Below are positions 32,694-41,926 of a DNA stretch of 64,000 bases, one piece after another (the first letter of the stretch is position 1; each line of letters begins with the position of its first letter). The stretch lies in contig JANSWZ010000003.1 in assembly GCA_024743215.1 (NCBI GenBank), positions 310,001 through 374,000 on the forward strand, given 5' to 3'. The notes beneath the pieces were generated by a model. The model did not search any database. It saw only the letters and a program-made list of their open reading frames with translations, and was not told the DNA's origin. This stretch comes from Alphaproteobacteria bacterium. Lineage in GTDB: Bacteria; Pseudomonadota; Alphaproteobacteria; Rhizobiales; GCA-2746425. Both the position numbers and the translations under genes were made by a program.

Positions 32694-34016
32694 TCAACGC
32701 CGCCTCGGTTCACGCTCATCGACGGGTTTTATCTGTGCAATCTTCGGGTCGTCTGGATGCATCTCATCGGGCATTTGTTCTGGCTGGTCTGGTTCGTCGT
32801 TGCTGCGACCACGGTCAAACTCGGTGCGGTAGCGGTCTCGGCGGTGGTCCTGCAATCGGTCAAAGAGCGAGAGCGCCTGTACCATATCTGCGGCTGTCAT
32901 CGTATTTTCAAATGCGTCCGGATCTTCTTCGCGGCGGATGGCGGCATGGACAATGCAGAGGATGAAAATCAGCACAGCTGGCATAAGATCGATGGAAATC
33001 GCACCGGCCCAGCTGGGTAAAAAATCATTGGCGTAGCGCAGCACGGCTTCAGGCGCAGATATGGGCACAAAGCGTTTCGGCTTAACCTCTTCGCGGCTGA
33101 GGATTTCATTCGCTGCTTCCGACAATGCCTCGCCCTGTCCACCGACGGCATCACGGACGCGTTCAACCATGGCGTTCTGGCGAGACGCCAAATCCTGGGT
33201 GCTGCCGTCAGCAACCGGGGCGATGAAGGTGCGCGTCAGATCATCGGCGGCCCGTTTTACGGAAGGCGCGATGGATGTTTCCTGCAGAGCTGAAATAACG
33301 CCTGTCAGCGTCACAGCTTCTTCGGAAAAGGCATCGCTGCGCGGCGCGATTGGACCGGAGGCTGATACCAGTCGCCGCATGCGATTAAGCTGTTCGCCGC
33401 CCTCTTCAAACAATTGTTTAACCGGCGTGCGGGAGGCTTCCACTTCTCGCGCCAGCCCATCCAGCTGGGTGGACATTTGCCGCAGTAATTGGACCACCGT
33501 GCCTGAACCAGATGTGCCTGTCAGCGCACCTGATGCTTCCTCTTCGCGGGACAGTCGCTGGAAACGGTCAGCGGCCAATTGAATGTCTGGCAGCAGGCTT
33601 TGGGCCGCCAATGCGTTGTTGTGGGCTTCGCTGAGGTCCTGTTGGTAATCTTCAATGGTAACGGCAAGATGCTGCTCCAATGCAGCGCTTCCAGCCAATG
33701 CTGCTGCGTTCAACCAGGATGACATGGCAATAATCATGACACTGCCAAGGCCGATGGCCATGAACAGAAGACCGCGCCCCGATGCTGAGCGCAAATGGGG
33801 CGCAAACCGGATCAGGTAGGACCAGAAGGCGTAAATCCCGACCGAGACGGCGACGGAATAGATAACCGCGCCGAAAAATACCAGATTTGCGGTGCCGTCC
33901 AACAAGCCACGAACACCCAGATAGGTGTAGATGCCGCTGGCGAGCGCCAGAATGGCCAAGGTTACCTTGGTCGTGGCTTCCAGTGCGGACACGCCATTGC
34001 GCAGAGCTTTCGCCAT
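32694..34016 (-). CDS. Large membrane protein of unknown function, partner of the ClpP-like protein
   Basis: The product has 440 residues. Three transmembrane helices lie near the N-terminus (about 14-36, 42-68, 83-110). A region of about 240 residues follows that is charged and helical (EDYQQDLSEAHNNALAAQ to ANEILSREE), probably a coiled coil outside the membrane. A fourth helix follows (about 350-372, GAISIDLMPAVLIFILCIVH), then a charged cytoplasmic tail rich in Asp, Arg and Pro. I do not recognise a named domain. The plan suggests a membrane scaffold or sensor. A ribosome site AGAGG precedes the ATG. It diverges from the FAD oxidoreductase gene. Confidence 0.7.
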   Translation of the reverse strand: MAKALRNGVSALEATTKVTLAILALASGIYTYLGVRGLLDGTANLVFFGAVIYSVAVSVGIYAFWSYLIRFAPHLRSASGRGLLFMAIGLGSVMIIAMSSWLNAAALAGSAALEQHLAVTIEDYQQDLSEAHNNALAAQSLLPDIQLAADRFQRLSREEEASGALTGTSGSGTVVQLLRQMSTQLDGLAREVEASRTPVKQLFEEGGEQLNRMRRLVSASGPIAPRSDAFSEEAVTLTGVISALQETSIAPSVKRAADDLTRTFIAPVADGSTQDLASRQNAMVERVRDAVGGQGEALSEAANEILSREEVKPKRFVPISAPEAVLRYANDFLPSWAGAISIDLMPAVLIFILCIVHAAIRREEDPDAFENTMTAADMVQALSLFDRLQDHRRDRYRTEFDRGRSNDEPDQPEQMPDEMHPDDPKIAQIKPVDEREPRRR

Positions 34017-34113
34017 TTTTGCCTCTTAAATCCCGTTCAAAAACATTCGCTCTTGAGCTTAAGCCTAAATCGTGGCGAGTTGTCCTTAAATTTTGTGCAT
34101 CTTGGCAAATTTC

Positions 34114-35391
34114 ATGTCTTATCCGCAAACTTACTATTCTGAACGGCTGCAACCAAAACCGGAATCCGAGCCGTCTTTGACAGGTGCGGTAGATGCAGAC
34201 ATCTGCATTGTCGGTGGTGGTCTGGCTGGACTGACACTGGCCTTGAGGCTGGCAGAGCAAGGGCAGAACTGCTTGCTTCTGGAGGCCGAGCAGGTTGGGT
34301 TTGGTGCGTCCGGTCGCAATGGCGGCTTTGTTACACCTGGATTTGCGCAATCGGTGGATGTGCTTGAAAAGAAGCTTGGCATCGACACGGCCAAAACCCT
34401 GTTTGCAGAAACGGTCAGGGGCGTTGAATTTGTCCGAAAGCGCGCAAAGGCCATCGGCGGGGTTATTCAGGGCGATGGGCAACTTAAACTTCTGCGCTAC
34501 AACGCTCCTGACACGGTTGAGCGTATTGTGCATCATATGAATGCGGTTCACGATCAGCGCTTGACCATATTGTCGCCGGACGCTTTGGCTGCACAGTTGA
34601 GCAGCAAGACCTACCGTCATGCTATCCATGATCCGCACACGTTCACGATTGACCCGCTGGCCTATGTGCAGGGATTGAAACAGCATGCTTTGGCAACAGG
34701 AATGGTGAATTTGTGTGAAAAGACACCTGCGGTCAGTTTGCAAAAGCAGGGGGCCAGTTGGCAGATAGCAACGGCGCAGGGCAGTGTGAATGCCCGTAAT
34801 GTTGTCCTGACGGGGTCTGCTTATCTTGGTCAACTCTATCGCCCGCTTGCAGGCGCGATTTTGCCGATTGCGACTTATGTCGTCAGTACGGATGGTCTGG
34901 GGTCTTCGCTTGACGATGCAATCCGGTTTCGTGGTGCGATTGCGGATACGCGGCTTGCCGGTGATTATTACCGCAGAATTGAGAGGGATCAACTTTTGTG
35001 GGGCGGCCGCATTACCACCCAGCGATCTGAGCCGCGCTATCTGGCAAACTTGCTCAAACGGCAGATTGAGGAGATTTATCCGCAATTATCTGATCTTCGC
35101 ATCCGTCATGCCTGGTCCGGCCTGATGGGGTACGCGGTTCACAAGATGCCAATTATTGGTGAGTTGGAGCCCGGTCTTTGGTCCTGTACCGCGTTTGGCG
35201 GGTATGGGTTGAGCACAACTGCAATGGGTGCCGAGATTGTCGCTGACGCGCTTTTGCAAGGTGATGATCGCTGGCGGATGTCTCAGGCCTTTGGCGCGCG
35301 ATGGAGTGGCGGTGCTGTTGGGCGTGCTGGCACGCAACTGGTGTATTGGGGCATGCAGTTGAAAGATCGCTGGCAGGAAAAAAGTGGCTGA
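34114..35391 (+). CDS. FAD-dependent amine oxidoreductase (DAO fold, PuuB-like)
   Basis: The product has 425 residues from ATG 34114; the frame is open 7 codons further without a site. An N-terminal FAD fold (ICIVGGGLAGLTLALRLAEQ) is followed by GFGASGRNGGFVTPGF. A C-terminal substrate/FAD segment is HAWSGLMGYAVHKMP...FGGYGLSTTAMG. The pattern (DADICIVGGGLAGL...ASGRNGGF) matches the gamma-glutamylputrescine oxidase / glycine oxidase group of the DAO family. It likely oxidises an amine or amino acid with hydrogen peroxide release. No polyamine genes are adjacent. Confidence 0.85.
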   Translation: MSYPQTYYSERLQPKPESEPSLTGAVDADICIVGGGLAGLTLALRLAEQGQNCLLLEAEQVGFGASGRNGGFVTPGFAQSVDVLEKKLGIDTAKTLFAETVRGVEFVRKRAKAIGGVIQGDGQLKLLRYNAPDTVERIVHHMNAVHDQRLTILSPDALAAQLSSKTYRHAIHDPHTFTIDPLAYVQGLKQHALATGMVNLCEKTPAVSLQKQGASWQIATAQGSVNARNVVLTGSAYLGQLYRPLAGAILPIATYVVSTDGLGSSLDDAIRFRGAIADTRLAGDYYRRIERDQLLWGGRITTQRSEPRYLANLLKRQIEEIYPQLSDLRIRHAWSGLMGYAVHKMPIIGELEPGLWSCTAFGGYGLSTTAMGAEIVADALLQGDDRWRMSQAFGARWSGGAVGRAGTQLVYWGMQLKDRWQEKSG

Positions 35392-35516
35392 TAACTGTTT
35401 TTTGGCAACCTCAAATGCGGCAAAAATTGCAGGGCTGCGTGCAAAATCTGCAGGGTGATTTTTTCCGATCTTTGTTAAAATCTATCTAAGCTTTTGAAAT
35501 TAAACAGTTAAAAATC

Positions 35517-35531
35517 TGGCACGACACTTGA
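35517..35531 (+). promoter_or_regulatory. Sigma-54-like promoter upstream of flgE
   Basis: TGGCACG, 4 nt, TTGA. The -24 element and the spacing are exact for RpoN promoters. The -12 element has TTGA where TTGC is the consensus. It ends 66 nt before the flgE ATG. In Caulobacter the hook genes are sigma-54 dependent, so the position makes biological sense, but the missing -12 C lowers certainty. Confidence 0.5.
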
Positions 35532-35597
35532 AATACAGAATTGAGCATCGGCTGCCTCCTTGGCTGTCGTCGATTGGTGTAAAGTAGAGGAACTGTC

Positions 35598-37598
35598 ATG
35601 GGTATTTTTGGGGCTTTGAATACTGCAGTAAGCGGATTGCGGGCGCAGTCATTCGCACTGGAAAATATTTCAGGGAATATCGCGAATTCGCAGACAACTG
35701 CGTTTAAACGCCAGGACACCACATTTTCCGATCTGGTGACGGGCGGCTCAAACAGCGCCCAGTATCAAACCGCAGGTTCGGTCTCCATGTTCTCGCGCTC
35801 CACGGCAACGGTGCAGGGCGATATCTCATCCTCTTCCATCAACACCCATATGGCAGTTTCCGGGGATGGCTATTTTATCGTCCAGGAAAAAGTCAGTACC
35901 AGTGACAATCGTGCGATCTTCTCCGGCACTGATGTCTACACCCGACGTGGCGACTTTACGATTGATGCCGAGGGCTATCTGGTGAACGGTTCGGGATACT
36001 ACCTCAAAGGGCTGGAACTGGATCCGACAACGGGTAACCCGGTTGGCAGCGTTCCGGAACTCATCCAGCTATCGAATGATTTCCTGCCAGCGCAGGCAAC
36101 CCAGGAAATCGATTATCGGGCCAACCTTGCAAGCTACCCGTTGACAGCCAATGCTGATCCGGATGAAGCAAACAGCGAATTGCTGAATCCTATCAACTTT
36201 TCTGCAAATCCCATTGCCTCATCTACGGCTTCAGCAAGCATTACGGGCAGTGGCGCGACTCTGGCTGTGGATGCAATTGCAACTGATTCAGGGACAACGG
36301 ATCTCTCCGGGCTATCTTCGGCAGGCGGCACGTTGATACTCAATGGGACCAGCATAACCATCAACGCGGCGGATGATGCGACAGCTACTCTTGCCGCAAT
36401 CAATCTGGAATCCGGCACGACTGGTATAAGTGCCAGCCTTGGCACTTCCAATGAGTTGATATTGGAATCCGCTGATGCAGATACGGATATTGAGATCGAC
36501 TCCGGATCTACGGCATCTCTTTTGACGGAACTCGGTCTTGTCGATGGAACAACCGGAGCCACAAACCTGATCTCACAGGGTGCGGTTGCACAGGGGGAGA
36601 CCCTAACTGTTGATGTTGCCTCTGGCGGTGCTCAGACCATCACATTTGGCACCGGGGTCGGTGAAGTCTCCACGCTGGCGGAGTTGAATACTGCTCTTGC
36701 TGGCCTTGCGGGTGTGACTGCGAGTGTGAATACAAGCACTGGTGACATCTCGATCGAAGCCACCTCTTCAACGGCCAGCCTGGCACTTGGCGGAACAGTT
36801 GATGAGGATGTCTTTGGCATCACGGCAGGTGATTATCTGCCCGCAGCAGGCGTGGTTGTTGCCAATGATAATACAGCTTTCATCAGCAGTTCGGTCAGCG
36901 GCGGCGCGATCACAGTATATGATGAAAACGGATCCCCGGTGAATATCCAGTTTCGCTGGGCCAAGGTTGACAGTGATGACAATGGCGGGACCGACACATG
37001 GAACATGTTCTATCTGGAAGAACCTGACGCAACCGGGACCGACACGATGTGGCGTAACATTGGACAGACCTACACATTCGGCAGCGATGGCACGCTTGAT
37101 CCGGTAATCAGCCAGATTACGCTCAGCGGCATTGTGGTGGATGGTGCAAATCTGGGTGACATCAATCTCATTCACGGGACGGGCGGCCTGACCCAATATG
37201 ATGATCCGAACGGCAATGTTCAGGTCAATGACTTTTCTCAGGATGGCTTGGCATCCGGTGAGCTTGTCGGGGTTCAGGTGGCCGATGGTGGAACCATTGT
37301 TGCCAATTATTCCAATGGCCTGAGCCTGAATATTGTTGATATTCCACTGGTGTCATTCAATGCTGACAATGGTCTGTTGCGCCTTGATGGTGGTGCCTTT
37401 GAGGCAACCTCGGAATCCGGTCAGGCCATACTGGATTCCACCGGTGCAATTGTCGGGCAATCAATAGAGAACTCCAACACCGACATTGCGGACGAGTTTT
37501 CAAAACTCATTGTCACGCAACAAGCCTATTCCGCCAATTCCAGGATCGTTTCGACTGCAGATGAAATGCTGCAAGAAGCATTGAATATGGTTCGATAA
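35598..37598 (+). CDS. flgE: Flagellar hook protein FlgE (enlarged)
   Basis: The 666-residue protein has the conserved rod/hook N-terminus (MGIFGALNTAVSGLRAQSFA, ISGNIANSQTTAFKRQDTTF) and C-terminus (NTDIADEFSKLIVTQQAYSA). FlgE polymerises into the universal joint between rod and filament. Rhizobial hooks are usually around 400 residues. The excess lies at about residues 205-410, where two modules resemble the flagellin IN motif: one around LILNGTSITINAADDATATL and one around ITFGTGVGEVSTLAELNTAL, each ending in a Leu-Gly or Phe-Gly segment. These probably decorate the hook surface. It is the first of three genes. Confidence 0.92.
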   Translation: MGIFGALNTAVSGLRAQSFALENISGNIANSQTTAFKRQDTTFSDLVTGGSNSAQYQTAGSVSMFSRSTATVQGDISSSSINTHMAVSGDGYFIVQEKVSTSDNRAIFSGTDVYTRRGDFTIDAEGYLVNGSGYYLKGLELDPTTGNPVGSVPELIQLSNDFLPAQATQEIDYRANLASYPLTANADPDEANSELLNPINFSANPIASSTASASITGSGATLAVDAIATDSGTTDLSGLSSAGGTLILNGTSITINAADDATATLAAINLESGTTGISASLGTSNELILESADADTDIEIDSGSTASLLTELGLVDGTTGATNLISQGAVAQGETLTVDVASGGAQTITFGTGVGEVSTLAELNTALAGLAGVTASVNTSTGDISIEATSSTASLALGGTVDEDVFGITAGDYLPAAGVVVANDNTAFISSSVSGGAITVYDENGSPVNIQFRWAKVDSDDNGGTDTWNMFYLEEPDATGTDTMWRNIGQTYTFGSDGTLDPVISQITLSGIVVDGANLGDINLIHGTGGLTQYDDPNGNVQVNDFSQDGLASGELVGVQVADGGTIVANYSNGLSLNIVDIPLVSFNADNGLLRLDGGAFEATSESGQAILDSTGAIVGQSIENSNTDIADEFSKLIVTQQAYSANSRIVSTADEMLQEALNMVR

Positions 37599-37652
37599 AT
37601 GTGGGGCAGGGTTCTGATCCCTTGTCTGTGATCTGCTTCAGGAGGCACTGAA

Positions 37653-39521
37653 ATGGGCCTGACATCCGCGCTATCCATGGCACTGTCCGGGCTGAACGCA
37701 AATCAGCGCGGGCTTCAGTTGACCGCGACGAATATCGCGAATGCGGATACGCCCGGATACACAGCGAAAACGATTGACCAGACTTCGCTGGTGGAAGACG
37801 GCCGGGTCATTGGTCTTGATTCGACCCGCATTCAGCGCTCGCTTGACGAATCTATTCAAACGCAACTGCGGACTGAAAGTGCCAGCGGCCGGTATGCGGA
37901 GCGGATTGATTCCTATCAGTCACGCCTTGACGAGTTGTTCGGCACGCCCGGTGGCGCTAACGGGCTGGATGTCCTTTTCAGCAGTTTTACAAGTGCGCTG
38001 GAAGGCCTGGCGACCACGCCGGAAAGCTACGTCACCCGTGCGGAGGTGATTACCACCGGTCAGGTGCTGGCAGGGCAGCTGAATTCCCTCAGCGACGACG
38101 TTCAGACCATGCGGCAGGAAAATGAAACATTCCTGCGTGACAGCGTGGGCGAAATGAACGCGGCGCTTCAGAACATACAACGCCTCAATGACCGGATCCT
38201 GGCCAATTCCAGCAGTTCCAGCGGTACCGCTGATCTCGAGGATCAACGTGATATCTATGTTGATCAATTGGCCCAGTATCTGGACGTGCAGGTTTCCAAA
38301 GACAGCCAGGGGGGCGTCCGTATCAGCACTGCCGGTGGCGCCTCATTGTTTGATGGAACGGCAGCTGTTCTTGAATTTGACAGCCGTGGTCAGGTAAATT
38401 CTGAGACGGAATACGCTTTCAACTCTGATGACCGAAGTGTTGGCACCATCAATCTGGTGACCACCAGCGGTTCAAAGGTGGACCTGCTGCAGCCGGGCTT
38501 GCTGCGCAATGGGTCCGTTGCGGCAGCACGCGATCTCAGAGATGACATTCTGGTGGAAGCGCAAGCACAGCTGGATCAATTCGCTGCGGCCATGGCGTCA
38601 GCGCTTGGCAACAGAACTGAAGAAGGTACTGCCGTTACGTCGGGCTCGCAGGATGGGTTTGATCTGGATTTGACCGGTCTGCAAGCCGGCAATCCCATCA
38701 GCTTTACGGTTTCAAATGTATCCAGTGGCCAGGAGAGCACGATCAGTTTTGTGCGTGTTGATGATCCGGATTCTCTGCCGCTCTCGGACAGTGTGACCGG
38801 GCGAGCAGATGACACCGTCATTGGTATCGATTTTTCCGGTGGCACGAGCTCGGTGATTTCCCAGATTCAATCAGCGCTTGGTGGCAGCTTTCAAGTGTCT
38901 GATGAAGGTGGCAACACCATAAGGATTCTGGATGATGGTGTCGTCAATGCGGTTGAGATTGTCAGCCTTGATGCGCAGATCACCTCAACGTCATTGACTG
39001 GCGAAGGCGTGGCACTACCGTTTTTTGTTGATGTCGGGGGCGCTGCCTTTTCCAACTCTCAAGATGGCACCCCGCAGCTTCAGGGCTTTTCAAGCCGGAT
39101 TGCGGTCAACAGCAATCTGATTGAAGATAATTCCCGTCTTGTTGTCTATGAGACCGGCCCGGACACGCTAGATGGGGATTCCACCCGACCGCTGTTTCTT
39201 TTCGATGCCCTGACCGGAACAGTTAACTCTTACGCGTCGCAAAGCGGTATTGGCACCGTATCAGCACCATTCACCGGCACGGTTGATGATCTTGTATCGC
39301 AGATCATTTCAGTGCGTGGCGCTGAGGCGGAGCAGGCGGCAAACAGTGCGAACAGCCAAAGCAATGTCATCGATATTCTGCAGAACCGCTTTTCAGAGAG
39401 CACTGAGGTTTCGATTGATCAAGAGATGGCCCGTCTGGTTGAGCTACAGACAGCCTATGCCGCCAATGCACGGGTTATGCAGGTGGTCCAGGAACTGCTC
39501 GATACCATCATAAGGATATAG
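37653..39521 (+). CDS. flgK: Flagellar hook-associated protein 1, FlgK
   Basis: The 622-residue HAP1 protein joins hook and filament. The N-terminus MGLTSALSMALSGLNANQRG with TATNIANADTPGYTAKTI, and the C-terminus SIDQEMARLVELQTAYAANA are family signatures. The middle (about 330-470) is Ser/Thr/Gly/Asp-rich with beta-type sequence (LTGLQAGNPISFTVSNVSSG, IRILDDGVVNAVEIV). It has AGGAGG before the ATG and lies 54 nt after flgE, with 1 nt to flgL. Confidence 0.95.
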   Translation: MGLTSALSMALSGLNANQRGLQLTATNIANADTPGYTAKTIDQTSLVEDGRVIGLDSTRIQRSLDESIQTQLRTESASGRYAERIDSYQSRLDELFGTPGGANGLDVLFSSFTSALEGLATTPESYVTRAEVITTGQVLAGQLNSLSDDVQTMRQENETFLRDSVGEMNAALQNIQRLNDRILANSSSSSGTADLEDQRDIYVDQLAQYLDVQVSKDSQGGVRISTAGGASLFDGTAAVLEFDSRGQVNSETEYAFNSDDRSVGTINLVTTSGSKVDLLQPGLLRNGSVAAARDLRDDILVEAQAQLDQFAAAMASALGNRTEEGTAVTSGSQDGFDLDLTGLQAGNPISFTVSNVSSGQESTISFVRVDDPDSLPLSDSVTGRADDTVIGIDFSGGTSSVISQIQSALGGSFQVSDEGGNTIRILDDGVVNAVEIVSLDAQITSTSLTGEGVALPFFVDVGGAAFSNSQDGTPQLQGFSSRIAVNSNLIEDNSRLVVYETGPDTLDGDSTRPLFLFDALTGTVNSYASQSGIGTVSAPFTGTVDDLVSQIISVRGAEAEQAANSANSQSNVIDILQNRFSESTEVSIDQEMARLVELQTAYAANARVMQVVQELLDTIIRI

Positions 39522-39522
39522 A

Positions 39523-41022
39523 ATGGTTGATCCTCTTGTCGGTTCCCGCTCCACTTCAATCGTCCGCGATCTTGTGCAATTGCGCCAGACTATGTCGGGT
39601 CTTGAACAACAGCTTGCGACCGGGCGAAAATCAGAGACTTATGCGGGCATCGGCAGTGAACGCAGCCTTTCAATTGCCTTTCGCAGTGATGTATCCAGGC
39701 TGGAATCCTATCAGTCCAGCATCACACTGGTTGAACTGCGGTTAAGTATTTCCGATCAGGTGCTGACGCGCATGGATGGCGTGGCGACTGAAGCACGTGG
39801 CAGCATGGATCCCAATATTTATGAATTGCTTGGTGACGGCAGGTCACAGGGCCAGGTCACATCCTATAATCTTTTGGGTGAAACGCTCTCTATGCTCAAT
39901 TCTGAGGCAGGGGGGCGTTATTTGTTCGGCGGCCAGGATGTTTCCAACAAGCCCGTTGAGACAGTCAATGCCATAATGGATGGTGAAGGCAATCGTGCCG
40001 GCTTTGTGCAGCATCGCAATGAACGGCTGTTGGCGGACACAGGTGCCGCCGGAACAGGTCGACTTGATGTCACCCAGCCATCAACGACGCAAGTTCAATT
40101 GGCCGAAGACGGTGTGCATCCCTTTGGTGTAAAGATCGAGGGCGTTACAAACGGGTTGACGAATGCCGTTCTGACTGGTCCTTCAGCTGCGCCTGCGACG
40201 TTTGATGTGGACTTTACCGGTCAACCAACAGCAGGTGAAACGCTGACAATAAGTGTCACATTGCCAGATGGTACGGCACAGAATATCGAACTGGTTGCCG
40301 CCGCAGCCGGAGAGGGCGGAGACAATGGCTTTGAAATTGGCGCAACTCCGGATGATACGGCGGCGAACCTTGCGGCGGCTCTGACTGATACGCTTGAGCA
40401 ACTTACCGCTGTTGATGTGCGCGCAGCATCTGCCATGGCCGCAGGCACTGATTTTTTTGACTATGAAGGTGGTGGCGTGCCACAGCGGATCGATGGCCCA
40501 CCTTTTGATAGCGCAACCGCGCTGCGAGATGGCACCGAGAGCGATACGGTGTTCTGGTATACGGGCGATAACAGCACGGATTCAGCGCGCAGTACGGCCA
40601 CGACCCGAATTGATGACAATCTGACCGTTTCCTATGGCGCGCGTGCGAATGAGGAAGCGTTCCGGGTTCTGGTACAAAACCTTGCTGTCTTCTCCAGTAG
40701 TACTTTTACTGAAGACAACCAGAATGATGAAACGCGTTACGGTCTTCTTGCCGATAAAACCCTGCAGAATATCTCCTATCCTGCGGGCGTTCAGAAACTG
40801 GAGCAAATTGCCGGTGAGTTGAGCGCAGCACGCAGTGCTGCCGACAATGCAAATACGCGCCACAATGTGAAAACCGGTACCTTACAGAGCCTGATTGACG
40901 GGATTGAAGGGGCAGACGAAAACGAAGTTGCCGTCAACCTTCTGACTTTGCAGACCCGGCTGGAAGCAAGTTACCAAGCCACGTCGATTCTGTTCGACAT
41001 GTCACTGGTGAACTACATCTAA
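39523..41022 (+). CDS. flgL: Flagellar hook-associated protein 3, FlgL
   Basis: This 499-residue HAP3 protein is flagellin-related. The N-terminus includes RDLVQLRQTMSGLEQQLATG, and the C-terminus AVNLLTLQTRLEASYQATSI. It starts one base after the flgK stop, so translation is coupled. Common rhizobial FlgL proteins are about 350 residues. An insert at about 225-310 (FDVDFTGQPTAGETLTISVT, DDTAANLAAALTDTLEQLTA) has the same beta/helix style as the extra modules of FlgE. Confidence 0.92.
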   Translation: MVDPLVGSRSTSIVRDLVQLRQTMSGLEQQLATGRKSETYAGIGSERSLSIAFRSDVSRLESYQSSITLVELRLSISDQVLTRMDGVATEARGSMDPNIYELLGDGRSQGQVTSYNLLGETLSMLNSEAGGRYLFGGQDVSNKPVETVNAIMDGEGNRAGFVQHRNERLLADTGAAGTGRLDVTQPSTTQVQLAEDGVHPFGVKIEGVTNGLTNAVLTGPSAAPATFDVDFTGQPTAGETLTISVTLPDGTAQNIELVAAAAGEGGDNGFEIGATPDDTAANLAAALTDTLEQLTAVDVRAASAMAAGTDFFDYEGGGVPQRIDGPPFDSATALRDGTESDTVFWYTGDNSTDSARSTATTRIDDNLTVSYGARANEEAFRVLVQNLAVFSSSTFTEDNQNDETRYGLLADKTLQNISYPAGVQKLEQIAGELSAARSAADNANTRHNVKTGTLQSLIDGIEGADENEVAVNLLTLQTRLEASYQATSILFDMSLVNYI

Positions 41023-41047
41023 AACTTGTCTTGTTGGGGGTTTTGGG

Positions 41048-41142
41048 TGGTTCAGACATTCTGTTTGTCTGAACCAACTTTGCTGAAATATTCATCATTT
41101 CAGATTGTCTCCGTCAGCAGAAAAATCTGCTGACGCATTTTT
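41048..41142 (+). terminator. Two hairpins between flgL and flaF (terminator region)
   Basis: Two perfect stems follow flgL. The first has arms TGGTTCAGACA/TGTCTGAACCA (41048-41076, 7-nt loop) and no T-run. The second has arms CGTCAGCAGA/TCTGCTGACG (41112-41135, loop AAAA), followed by CATTTTT. The second is the likely terminator of flgEKL; the first may stabilise the 3' end. The convergent flaF gene ends at 41146. Confidence 0.75.
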
Positions 41143-41145
41143 GGC

Positions 41146-41505
41146 TTAGCCCCGAAGGCCGCCGGCAATTTCGCGATTGATCGAAATCAGGGAGCCCAGC
41201 ACGCTCTTGTCCATGCGGCCCTCTGCCGCGCGGGTCTGTTTGAAAACAAAGATGCCGAGATTGGCAATGTTTTCGCGAATATTTTTTGGCAGAGGACTGT
41301 CTTCTTCTGTGACGGCTGTTACAAACAACGTCCAGATTTTCTTGTTGTAAGCAAGAGCGTCGCGCATTGCATTGCGGTCCAGCGCTTCGTCATTATTGAC
41401 GTCTTCCAGCCGATGAGCGGCCTTTAGCAAAAGTCGAGCTTCCAACTGCCGTGGGCTAGTTGTTGCCTGTTGTGTCTTCTGATAAATTTGCGCTGCCTGT
41501 TGCAT
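41146..41505 (-). CDS. flaF: Flagellin regulator FlaF
   Basis: The 119-residue protein is of the FlaF family: YQKTQQATTSPRQLEARLLL, ALDRNAMRDALAYNKKIWTL, LPKNIRENIANLGIFVFKQT. In Caulobacter, FlaF is required for flagellin secretion and acts with FlbT on flagellin expression. The start at 41505 lies 50 nt inside flbT in another frame. The aligned N-terminus (RQLEARLL near residue 20) supports this start, so the overlap appears real. Confidence 0.9.
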   Translation of the reverse strand: MQQAAQIYQKTQQATTSPRQLEARLLLKAAHRLEDVNNDEALDRNAMRDALAYNKKIWTLFVTAVTEEDSPLPKNIRENIANLGIFVFKQTRAAEGRMDKSVLGSLISINREIAGGLRG

Positions 41506-41881
41506 GTGCTAGCAACTCCCCTTCATATGCTATCAGAGCCTTTGTTGCCCTCAATGCTTTATACAAATCATTGGTTAATATCAGGTTATTTATTACCTCA
41601 ATATGCACGATGGTGCTGGGGGCTGCTGCAACTATCTCATTGATTAATTTGAAATAATCAGAATGGTGCTCTTCCGGGGTATCTGACAGGTACATGGTTT
41701 GAACAACCAGTGCGACGCATTTGGCGGGCGTGTCGGCCTGCTCGGGCAACAATATGTCCTTGGCGCGCAGTATGGGCGTGTTTCCGTCTATTGTCAGCTT
41801 CGTTCGTTGATCGCCATTTGTAATGACGGTTTTGCCGACGATCATTTTTTCATTCGGCTTCAGTTCAACGCGCAGTGACAT
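41456..41881 (-). CDS. flbT: Flagellin translation repressor FlbT
   Basis: The 141-residue protein begins MSLRVELKPNEKMIVGKTVI, a near-canonical FlbT start, and continues with ILRAKDILLPEQADTPAKCV and VQTMYLSDTPEEHHSDYF. FlbT binds the 5' leader of flagellin mRNA and limits its translation or stability until the hook is built. The last ~17 codons (after about residue 125, ATGSANLSEDTTGNN) overlap flaF and look unconstrained. The flagellin gene lies directly upstream on the same strand. Confidence 0.92.
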   Translation of the reverse strand: MSLRVELKPNEKMIVGKTVITNGDQRTKLTIDGNTPILRAKDILLPEQADTPAKCVALVVQTMYLSDTPEEHHSDYFKLINEIVAAAPSTIVHIEVINNLILTNDLYKALRATKALIAYEGELLAHATGSANLSEDTTGNN

Positions 41882-41926
41882 GGATTGATCCTTTCACATT
41901 CGGTTATAGCAGAACGGTCAGCAAAT

